Shown here piece by piece: positions 22,783 through 30,909 of a DNA stretch of 30,909 nucleotides. The DNA is from Bigelowiella natans CCMP2755 (lineage: Eukaryota > Cercozoa > Chlorarachniophyceae): the NCBI GenBank assembly GCA_000320545.1, contig ADNK01002117.1, forward strand, positions 1-30,909, read 5' to 3'. Position 1 is the first letter of the stretch. Every line of letters starts with the position of its first letter. The notes beneath the pieces were generated by a model. The model had not been told where the DNA came from. It saw nothing but the letters and a program-made list of their open reading frames with translations, and ran no database searches. The translations under genes and the position numbers were made by a program.

Positions 22783-23599
22783 CACATCCGTGTACATTCG
22801 TAGGGCACGCACAATTTCGGAGAGCCAAAGAGGCCATCTAACCCGATCTAACCCCATCACACACCGACGCTGGCTGGCCATCGGTTCTCGGCCGACTCAC
22901 CGCCTCCCTCCAGTGAGGACAAAAACAGCAAGTGGATGATGCATACTACTACCCATCCATGCCCTTGACTTCTCTGTTATGGCCGTCCCCTGCTGTCGCT
23001 GTTGCTGCTGCTGCCGTCTCAACCTCCCCATCCTTTCGAGCGTCATCGTAGTTCGGGTTGTACTGCGCGCGCTTGCGGGCCGTCGCCCTTGTCGCTCCGG
23101 AGAAGCCGCCAGCGAAGTTCTCGTAAAAGCGGACTATGTTCGCCTTCTGCTCGTTCACAGTCTGGCCGCGTCGGCCGGATCTCCTTTCCTCTTTCTGCTG
23201 CGTGCCATTGAAGAGAAAGTCGCTGAAGCTGGATTCCTGCGGGGGCGTGCCGTTGTGGATTAGCAGTGGAACATGTGTCACGAAAAGGCGCCGTGTGAGC
23301 TTGCGTGGTGTTAGTGATGTTGTATTTCATTGTGTTGCAAGCTTCGTGGCGCTGCTGCTGCTCGCCGCCGCTTCTACTGCTACCACCTGATCAATCATCT
23401 TCTCCATAGCATCTTTGATATCCTCAAGCGTGGGCTCGGCCTTCGATGAGAACGGGATATCGTAGCTGGGAATGGCGGGGGCGGCTGTTGAAGTCGTCGT
23501 CTGCGTGATGACTCCCTCCGTGGTGGTGGTTGTCGTGGTGGAGGCAGTGGATGACTGGGTAGTGGCGCTGCTGTCAGCTATGCCGCCAATGGTGGCCAT
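19971..23599 (-). CDS. unrecognised 449-aa protein with an internal 25-residue duplication
   Basis: Exons 23599-23387, 23236-22953, 22837-22796, 22730-22692, 22348-22228, 21858-21586, 21044-20962, 20902-20843, 20542-20464, 20229-20173, 20069-19971 sum to 1350 nt with consistent phases and end in TAA. I do not recognise the family. Visible parts: a Thr/Ser/Ala-rich N-terminus (ATG at 23599), a basic segment with ANIVRFYENFAGGFS (about 105-119), a helical, aromatic middle (WPLWLSEIVRALRM, LLEIWEEAGGRLT, SYEFYALVERMIEFIS), and a module P.IT..C.EV.TW.RLGG..T..ER at residues 264-288 and again at 409-433, close to the C-terminus. Between the copies are an Arg/Gly-rich stretch (RGRGARRGRGARNGG) and a helical WMRQYMIHKRTFTDFTRKW. 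No signal peptide or clear transmembrane segment. Exon 21858-21586 has an uncertain 3' end. Confidence 0.75.
20665..20727. repeat. (CA)n-(CT)n-(CA)n compound repeat
   Basis: CA, then CT, then CA again, in the intron between exons 20902-20843 and 20542-20464. A (GT)n run (about 20329-20353) marks the next intron. Confidence 0.95.
21134..21214. repeat. (GT)n and (CT)n repeats
   Basis: A GT run (21134-21166) and a CT run (21179-21214) in the intron upstream of exon 21044-20962. Confidence 0.95.
21894..22135. repeat. (AGG)n, (TA)n, (CAG)n/(AAG)n cluster
   Basis: AGG run (21894-21920), TA run (22014-22046) and CAG/AAG run (22099-22135) together occupy the intron before exon 21858-21586. Confidence 0.95.
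22627..22781. repeat. (CTA)n/(CTG)n and (TA)n repeats
   Basis: CTA and CTG triplets (about 22630-22680) and a TA run (22745-22781) flank the 39-nt exon 22730-22692. Confidence 0.95.
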
Positions 23600-23863
23600 A
23601 CTGAGATATATGCGAAACACACGCACACACGCACGCAGGCGAGGGCGCGCGCGAGCTTTAGGACAGTCACCAATGAATATTTGGATTAGTAAAGCTGGTT
23701 AGAAAAGGGAAAAGCATGAGCAAGTCGTGGGATATCGTGTTAAAGCTACTGTTTATTCGGCACGTCGATCTCTACTCATAGTACCCAACGGGGAGCACTT
23801 CCGAGGTAATAGCCTCGTGTGTCAGTGAGGCGATCTTAAGAGCGGCTCGTCGTTCCGCGGCAA

Positions 23864-24064
23864 CTATTGCGCAAAAGAGGTAGCAAGTGGCTTCATCAGC
23901 TGTGCATTTGAAGTTTCCATGAAGAAATTGGAGCATGAATAACCTTTCCTCTTTGCTAGAAGGCGTCGGATAGGCTTGAGGGCCAAATTATCAATATTCG
24001 GAGCAATGACAGCTGCTGCAAGCGCGGCCCGGCGCCAGGTTTTATCCTCCTGAGTGTGCATCAT
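23864..24064 (-). CDS. hypothetical 66-aa ORF, weak
   Basis: An open frame starting ATGATG and ending TAG, with a composition like protein (KTWRRAALAAAVIAPNIDNL, then KPIRRLLAKRKG). It has no matching family that I know and no splice partner that keeps phase. It lies 265 bp upstream of the unrecognised gene's start and could be chance or a small or partial gene. Confidence 0.22.
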   Translation of the reverse strand: MMHTQEDKTWRRAALAAAVIAPNIDNLALKPIRRLLAKRKGYSCSNFFMETSNAQLMKPLATSFAQ

Positions 24065-24103
24065 CTTCGTGTTTATGACGAATACGTTTGATGTTGCTTA
24101 TAA

Positions 24104-24105
24104 AC

Positions 24106-24149
<44 letters not shown>

Positions 24150-24178
24150 TATACACATATGTTATATATTATATATAT

Positions 24179-24236
<58 letters not shown>

Positions 24237-24238
24237 AT
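24104..24238. repeat. compound (CA)n-(TA)n-(CA)n-(TA)n-(TG)n repeat
   Basis: About 45 bp of CA, mixed TA, CA again, a long TA run and a TG run; the outer CA and TG arms are reverse complements, so the block could fold back. Confidence 0.95.
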
Positions 24239-25123
24239 GTCCGCTATTAGTTCATCACCGCGAGCCGTGAGAGCAAAGCTGAAGTTGCGACGGACAACGA
24301 CGCTGGATTAGGGCCTGTGGCGTATCCGGAGCTAAAGCCACCTTTCATTCCAGTCCATCGCACAAAATTGTCACAAACAGTACACATTGTGAGCATGCAT
24401 GATTCTGCTCGTTCTCGAAAGGGGGCGGGGCGGAGATGACCTGAAATTTTGGAGAACGGAGACGTTTGCGACGAAGAGGACGATGATGAAGGAGAAGCGC
24501 ACGACACGGGCCTTGCCAGCAGAGCGTGGATTATTAAGAAGGCACATGCGTGGGGCACTCGGCCAAACCTGGATTAGAGAGCATACCATCTTAGCGCAAA
24601 GTGCGTGTACCCTGGTAGACGTGATTTCAAGCGTTGAGTGTATCACCCCAGAGCCCTAGCCATGTCCAGTACAGACTAGATCACACGTGTATAACCGTTC
24701 GACCCGTGGAGGGGCGCCGCGGTTATCGTGCAAACCACAACATTCAGTTTTCCGGCGGGGATGGGCCAGTTGGGAATCTGGGCGCCTTTCGGAAGTTCGT
24801 TTAGGAACGAATTTGTATACAAAACATCCTAATACAATACTCATTATTCACCAACAATCTTGGCAACCAATTTCCGCGGGATTTCAGGATTTCCAAAGGA
24901 TACGCACCTTCTACGATGTTTTTAGCAGTAGAAAGCGAACTGCAAACTAGACTCCCAAATCGCGGTAATCTCCTTCAAAATATCATGTCGCAGCAATAAA
25001 ATCCACTGGAAATCACCTATCAGAAAGGAGCAGCCTCGGGTACAATTTCCCGCGCTTGCGCTTCCCTGCCGTCCTCGCCCCAACGCTCCTCGGCATGCAG
25101 GAGGGAGGGCCCGGACGACTGCG

Positions 25124-25723
25124 ATGAGGCGGTCAAGGAGCAACGATGAAGTTAAATCGGTACGTCGACGAACGTACGGCTATCCTTATTTTGGTTGTTT
25201 GCTGGTCAATATGCCGGCACGAGATCCCGCATTCTCATCTCATACCCGACACCCTTCATCGTGAAACAGGGTCGCAACACCCCGCCCCAGCCCCCCCGTT
25301 TGAAGACTGTCAAGAGGAGGCGAAAGCAGCCTGCTGCTGCTGCTGCTGCTACCGGGTCGGAGGCAGCAGGAAACCTCTCGGCTTCAAGTAGCGTTCCGAT
25401 GAGTAGTAATAACGAGCCTCGCCCCAAACGACAGAAGAGTGCGTGAGTAGTAGTAGTAGGTGGTAGTAGTAGTAGGTGGTAGTAGTAGTAGTAATAGTAG
25501 TAGGTAGTAGTAGTTGTTGCAGTAGTAGTTGTAGTAGTCGTAGTAGTAGTAGCTTGCTGCTGCTTCACGTTTGGTCGAGTAACATCAGCGCCCGAAGAAG
25601 AAGAAGAAGAAGAAGAAGAAGGGGATGTTTGACGCGCTAAAATGTGTCCTGGTGCTGTGCTCTTCTTTTGTCCATCTTCTTCAGTCGAGTACCAAATCGG
25701 CGAGATCATCGAGGCCCAATTTG

Positions 25724-25764
<41 letters not shown>

Positions 25765-26027
25765 CAACGCAACAAGATGTGCAATGTGATTCTTAACTTT
25801 CTTTCCCCCGTCCGCCACTCTCTTTCTCTCTATTGTATCTCTGGTGCCTCCTCCTTTTTTCCTTTTTGTTTTTTGCTACAGACGACACTTGGAGAAGAGC
25901 TGTGGTGAAGAAGGTGAGATCGTTCACATTATACACACACACACACATACATAAATATATATGTTATATTTATATACTATACATTTGTACATATTCCGCA
26001 TTTATAGAAATCAGTCCCACCCACAAA

Positions 26028-26071
<44 letters not shown>

Positions 26072-26658
26072 CACGCAAAGAGAGTACTGGCCTGGTGCGA
26101 TGTACATCAACGCGCGACGTGGGGCGGCAAGCTCACACCTAAACCACGCATTGGTGTTGACACAACGCAATTCCATCATCATCATCATCATCATCATCAG
26201 GTTGTCAAAGGATATCCTTACGTGGAGGTTGATGGGGCTGTTGGCATTTTCACTAATCTCAAGTAAGAATCCCCGTCAACTATAATAATAGTAGAGGGAA
26301 AGCGGGCGAGAGGGAGAGGCGGGGGGGAGATGGATTTGCACCGAATCTGCATTTTTTCCATGTACTCGCGTGGTGTATTTCTGAGAGTTTGGTTCAAACA
26401 TTGCACAGCCTGAGGAGGAGCGCGGACGGGGGGGCGAATTGGAAGGTCCTGATTGCCATTGTGATCTTTCCTCTTTTCACGTGCACGTGAAGATGATGAG
26501 AAAACAAAGAAAACAAAGAAGAAGAAGAAGAAGTGGAGACACGTAATCATTCACGTTTGTTGTCATTGTTACTCAGGAAGAGGAAAACGCAAGGCTTTTT
26601 GATGGTTGGTGCCTGGAACGACGTCAACACGAATATACCCACACACACATGCATAACT

Positions 26659-26695
<37 letters not shown>

Positions 26696-26794
26696 GTACT
26701 TCATAAATATCATATTAACAGTGCTACACACTCGAATATGTAAGTCGTCGTCGTCGTCGTCGTCGGTTTGACAAAGATCCATTGTTTTAAATGT

Positions 26795-26826
<32 letters not shown>

Positions 26827-26954
26827 TGTCGGTTAACCACGCATCATCGATCGTATGGCCGTTGTCAGCCGTCGCAGAATACGGTGCGAACTGGAACAAG
26901 ATTAAACGCGAGGTAGGTCCTTACAGCGTGCACTTGGCGAAAAATGATGACGAC

Positions 26955-26985
<31 letters not shown>

Positions 26986-27053
26986 CGGTTTGCTTTCCCT
27001 TGGATTCGAAGCTGATCGACCGATGCACAACCGTCCTCTATTGTTTTTCCTGG

Positions 27054-27084
<31 letters not shown>

Positions 27085-28359
27085 CGTCGTCGTCGCTGCT
27101 GTTCTGGTCCGCAAGTATTTCTCCACGAGCACGAGGACGAAGCAGCAGCTCGAAATCCAGTTTATAAAGGTGTACGGCTCGGAGATTTTCAACGGTGATA
27201 AGTGATAATACCTATTGTTGGCAGCAGCAGCAGCAGCAGCCATAAGTAAGAAAACTATCCTCTCTCCCAGCATTCCTTCATCGCTCACTTCAAGCTGTCA
27301 CCAACGATGATTCGATAGTTGAGGTGTGCTGCCCACCCATCACCGTTCTTTTGACCCCCCCCCCCCCCCGCACTCCTTCCCTCCTGCAGACGTAGTGGTA
27401 GAAAGGAAAACAGCCCCACCATCGAGGAGAGGACGGGTAGTTAAGATAAAAGCACAACACGACTTCTTCCGGGCGGATTGTCATCCTAAAGCCCCTCGAG
27501 AGACCGACCGCCGCTAATTGCTTTGCTGTCGTCGTCTTTTTCTTCTTCTTCTTCTTCTTTCTTCTCCTTTCTTCTTCTTCTGGATACTTCTGTATATTTT
27601 CTTAGAGGAAGGCGTACGGTTTTGCTCCGCGATCTTCACCAGCTGCAGAAACACCAGCTATGAACTCTACGACAACGACGACGAATCGCCCTGGGATCGA
27701 GCTAGTAGCCTTATCCCCGGCGTCATCGTCGGCATCTGCGCATTCTAGCAGGACCCACAACGCGAAAAGGAGGAGGGAGGGGGGGGCCAGCGCTCGTCTA
27801 GGAGAGCTGAGGAGGAAGATAGCTATGATGGTACTCAGTTTCTCACTCCCACCGCCACCTACCAGAATATAGAAGAGGAGGAAAAAAGAAGAAGAAAGAG
27901 AAAGAAAAGAGGAGGAGGAGGAGGAGGATGGTAAGAGAGGAGAGCATGCGTAATCAATGATGACAATATTCGTATGATGATCTGATGGCTTTTCCCCCCC
28001 CTCCTCCTTCCTCCCGGTGATAACCAGGAAAGGAGGGCAAAGGACACGAATAAACGTTTCAAAGTGCATACCGAGCTTCAGATTGAGGTCGGACGTCTCC
28101 ATGTGAGAAATGCTGGGGGGGGGGGGGGGGGGTGCTATCTTGCAAACACCATGAGATCATAATTGAGGAAGGTGTTTCTGCTTGAAGGTCCTGGAATATA
28201 AGAGTCTTTTGGAGGAGCTTTGCAACGAACACATCGACAGTGAGAGGAACATCATCATCATCATCATCATAAAAAACGATAACAATAGAAGCAGCCCATC
28301 ATCACTGCGCGGCGGCGTCGTTGTCATCTTATACGTAATTGTTGCGAGTAAATCCGTCT

Positions 28360-28416
<57 letters not shown>

Positions 28417-28530
28417 ACATTAAAGACTGCGTGGGAAAGTTCCATATCGATCGTAACGATGTCGTGGAGACATTGACGCAGGTGGTGGTGATCAACGTGG
28501 GAGAAGCGGACCTCCACCCAGACAAGAACA

Positions 28531-28565
<35 letters not shown>

Positions 28566-28570
28566 CAGAG

Positions 28571-28627
<57 letters not shown>

Positions 28628-28643
28628 AAGAGAGGGGTTAATG

Positions 28644-28679
<36 letters not shown>

Positions 28680-29052
28680 TGTTTGAATGGCTAATTGTAC
28701 CATCCTCCCCCCCCCCCTCCCTGTCACATTGTACGCTGCTGCTCTAAATACTCTTCGACTAACGATCGATCCAGCAGATGCTGAGCGGGAGAACAACGCC
28801 GGTTGTAGTAGTACAGTAGTAGTAATATAAAAGTAGTGGTAGTAGTAGTCGTAGCATATGTTTTATGCATGCATCTCACCTGATAGTAAGCATAAACAAC
28901 TCCGCGTTCTGACCTCTGTTGTGAAGGTTCTGCTCTCGACGAGGCAGCGCAAGATCATCAATGTGTGGGCGGAGCTGCGGAGGCTGTGCCGGCAGCTTCG
29001 GTCGGTTGTACGTTCTTTGATTGCGTGCATGCACAAGAGCAGCAGCAGCAGC

Positions 29053-29084
<32 letters not shown>

Positions 29085-29165
29085 ACATACGCAGAGAAAG
29101 TGCGAGCCGCGATGCAGACTTTGTCAATCAACCTCACAGAGAGTGAATATGTGTGTGCGTGCGTG

Positions 29166-29207
<42 letters not shown>

Positions 29208-29381
29208 CTTGTGTTTGTATCCCCCTCCCTATATTCTCCCAGGAAAGAAAGGGAAAGGCTGTTGGATTATGTCAAAGTGGAGCACCAGCACTTGGCAAGC
29301 GAAGTATATATTATTGTTAATCCCCCTTCCCCTTCTTTCTCGAGGGAAATAAGCTGCATTTCAGAGAGAGAGGGAGAGAGA

Positions 29382-29423
<42 letters not shown>

Positions 29424-29530
29424 ATGCAGGCAGAAATAATAAAACGCGTTTGTGGTTTGATGAATCTAACACAAACGTATAGACGGAGAAGATAAATCAC
29501 GCTTATGGGCTGAGGACACAAAAAAACAAG

Positions 29531-29580
<50 letters not shown>

Positions 29581-30909
29581 TTTGCCTTGCCTCGAACAAG
29601 CGCGTGGTTACATCATATACACCATACGAATGTGGTGGGATTGAGACTGAGATGGCGACGGTCATGTGTCTGTTCCGCTACAGGAGGAGTCAGCAGCAGC
29701 AACAGCAAGAATCCGCAGGTCTGCCGTCGCTCACATGTCTTATCATCGTCTTCATTACATTATACCTGACTGCACGGATATCCACAGCGTGAGTGAGTGG
29801 AAGGGCTGAATCGTGCGTTTGTGCTTGTTTGTTTGTTTGTTTGTTTGTTTGTTTGTTCGTTTGTTTGCCTGTCGCCACTTCCGAAGCACCAAGCAGCAGC
29901 TCGAAGAGGGCAAATCCAAGGTCGCACTCGCAAAGCAGTACTAACCCTTGCAGTCAAAACGCGGGGAACCGATAGCAGAGGATGATGCTGAGAACGACGA
30001 TCATGATGATGAAGGATTTCGCTTTTCGCGCGGCGGGCCGACTGAATTGCTCCATCGTTGACTTTTTGACTTTCAATTCTTCCTTACCACCACCACCATC
30101 AGCTTGAAGCTTTGACGACGGAATACGTACAAGGAGCACTGGAACATGGTTTATCTGAGGTGCGCATTCCTAGGCAACCGCAGCAATGGAGATCATCATC
30201 ACCATCACCACCATCGTCGTCATCGTCATCATCATCATCATTATCATCTAAAATTCATCTTTCGTCGGTTCCGTTGTACAATAGCGGGCCGTTCAGCTGA
30301 AGTTGAAGTCTATGAAGCCCCCGTTGCCAAAGAGGCTAATCCCGATAAAGGAGAAGCGCCAAGAGCAGGACAGACTGCGCGACGACCTGCGCGCTCTCCA
30401 GCAGCAGCTCCAGCGCTCGAAGGAAGATCGGTGTGTCCCAATCTGGTTTTATTTTTTTTGTTAAAATCCTATTTTCCTTTCTTTTTCCGTCCGGCTTGCT
30501 GCGCTCGTGTTTCAGCGCATTTCTGACTTTTGGTGCTGTCGGCCTCTCCCTGATCTACGGCTCATGTCGTCGTCATCGTCGTCATCGTCGTCGCTAGGAT
30601 GGACTTGGATGCTGAGGCAAAGGAGATTGCTACGCTGCCCCGCATAAATCCGGGGCTCTCCGCGCGTGAAGCCAGCACCATCAGGACGGCCCTCGCCTCC
30701 GGCAGCTTGGTATTGATGATCGATTTAGACAATGGAACGACAGCGCTGTGTAAGGAGGCAACCGTCGTCAAGGTCTTCCCGGCATTAAACACAGTGAAGC
30801 TAGCGTTGAAGGCGGGGGGGCGTGTTCGCCCTCGCATCTCACCGATGCTGTGGTTGGACTGGAGGGGAGACGAGTTTCCGATTAGCGAAATAAACCTGGG
30901 AAATCAAGA
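25124..30909 (+). CDS. nuclear-type protein with Tudor/Agenet-like and SANT-like segments, 3' partial
   Basis: Exons 25124-25159, 25270-25438, 25685-25723, 25882-25913, 26201-26262, 26577-26608, 26869-26912, 27116-27194, 27390-27436, 27606-27830, 28043-28102, 28188-28239, 28426-28481, 28927-29007, 29097-29142, 29248-29303, 29684-29718, 29887-29920, 30103-30159, 30297-30430, then 30598 open to the window end; at least 562 aa. N-terminus: basic, with RPKRQK. About 69-115: EYQIGEIIEAQFG..TWRRAVV, Tudor/Agenet-like, followed by KKKRK. About 120-160: AVAEYGANWNKIKREYF and TRTKQQLEIQFIKV, like the second half of a SANT/Myb repeat. About 166-255: SRRGRRK and Ser/Thr/Arg-rich. About 256-459: charged helices, probably coiled coil. 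The last exon (LVLMIDLDNGTTAL) is not recognised. Inferred: chromatin or transcription role. Small middle exons (28927-29303) are the least certain. Confidence 0.65.
25442..25764. repeat. (GTA)n, (AGA)n and (TAG)n triplet repeats
   Basis: Imperfect GTA/GTT repeats (25442-25555), AGA repeats (25590-25620) and a purer TAG run (25724-25764) surround the 39-nt exon 25685-25723. TAG repeats put stop codons in one frame of the strand, confirming intronic status. Confidence 0.95.
26032..26200. repeat. (GA)n and (CAT)n repeats
   Basis: GA run (26032-26069) and CAT run (26173-26199). The CAT run ends in the CAG acceptor of exon 26201-26262, so the repeat forms the acceptor's upstream tract. Confidence 0.95.
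26662..27097. repeat. (CA)n, (CGT)n, (TGC)n, (GAT)n and (TTG)n cluster
   Basis: Five different repeat types (about 26662-26692, 26745-26765, 26797-26822, 26945-26985, 27055-27097) fill the introns around exon 26869-26912. Confidence 0.95.
28361..28677. repeat. (CT)n-(GT)n and (CA)n-(GA)n-(GT)n repeats
   Basis: CT/GT run (28361-28417) lies just before, and CA, GA and GT runs (28531-28677) just after, the 56-nt exon 28426-28481. Confidence 0.95.
29053..29580. repeat. (GAT)n, (GT)n, (GA)n and (GTC)n repeats
   Basis: GAT run (29053-29085), GT run (29168-29205), GA run (29366-29422) and about 17 GTC units (29530-29580) in consecutive introns of the right-hand gene. Confidence 0.95.
29824..29868. 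repeat. (GTTT)n tetranucleotide repeat
   Basis: About ten GTTT units with one GTTC, in the intron before exon 29887-29920. Confidence 0.95.

Larger units (their letters stand above)
23600..25123. other. divergent intergenic region with microsatellites and a weak small ORF
   Basis: Lies between the start codons of the unrecognised gene (minus) and the Tudor/SANT gene (plus). It holds the compound repeat at 24104-24238. Several short open frames on the minus strand in 24250-24650, one with a hydrophobic segment (FSFIIVLFVANVSVLQNF), could not be joined in phase to a gene. Confidence 0.5.

Noticed and set aside
1-30909. tRNA, rRNA, transposon or viral insertion
   Set aside because: I saw no cloverleaf, rRNA-like block, terminal repeat pair, reverse transcriptase or integrase motif on either strand.

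Overview
This is nuclear DNA from an intron-rich microbial eukaryote. Coding sequence is split into many short exons (down to 26 nt) bounded by GT-AG introns, and almost every intron and intergenic gap carries long simple-sequence repeats such as (TA)n, (CA)n, (GA)n, (CTA)n, (CAT)n and (GTC)n. There are no operons, Shine-Dalgarno sites, rRNA or tRNA genes. Base composition is moderate outside the repeats. A protist such as a chromerid, stramenopile or related alga fits, but I cannot name a species from sequence alone. I built the gene models by hand by joining exons with matching splice phases; each summed coding length is a multiple of three.

Layout: (1) 1503..258, minus: middle part of a BEM46/ABHD13-type alpha/beta hydrolase that runs off the left edge. 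(2) 10023..3178, minus: a 25-exon Deg/HtrA-type serine protease (about 615 aa) with catalytic His, Asp and Ser, a PDZ domain and a lysine/arginine-rich tail, closest in layout to plant DEG9. (3) 11159..12898, plus: a six-exon F-box-like protein (307 aa). (4) 17140..13690, minus: a 13-exon RNA ligase of the T4 Rnl2 / trypanosome editing-ligase type (about 420 aa) with all nucleotidyltransferase motifs. (5) 17607..19511, plus: a single-exon 634-aa DUF389 membrane protein. (6) 23599..19971, minus: an 11-exon, 449-aa protein I do not recognise, with a 25-residue module present twice. (7) 25124 to the right edge, plus: at least 21 exons of a nuclear-looking protein with a Tudor/Agenet-like segment, a SANT/Myb-like segment and coiled coils, cut by the window end.

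The genes do not form one pathway. Neighbouring pairs are divergent (protease/F-box, RNA ligase/DUF389, unknown/Tudor-SANT) or convergent (F-box/RNA ligase, DUF389/unknown). The 466-bp gap between the RNA ligase and DUF389 genes could act as a shared promoter. The most notable items are the complete Rnl2/REL-type RNA ligase with an RS-like linker and a probable 56-nt GC-AG intron, the unrecognised protein with the internal repeat, and an intronless DUF389 gene among neighbours that are all heavily split.
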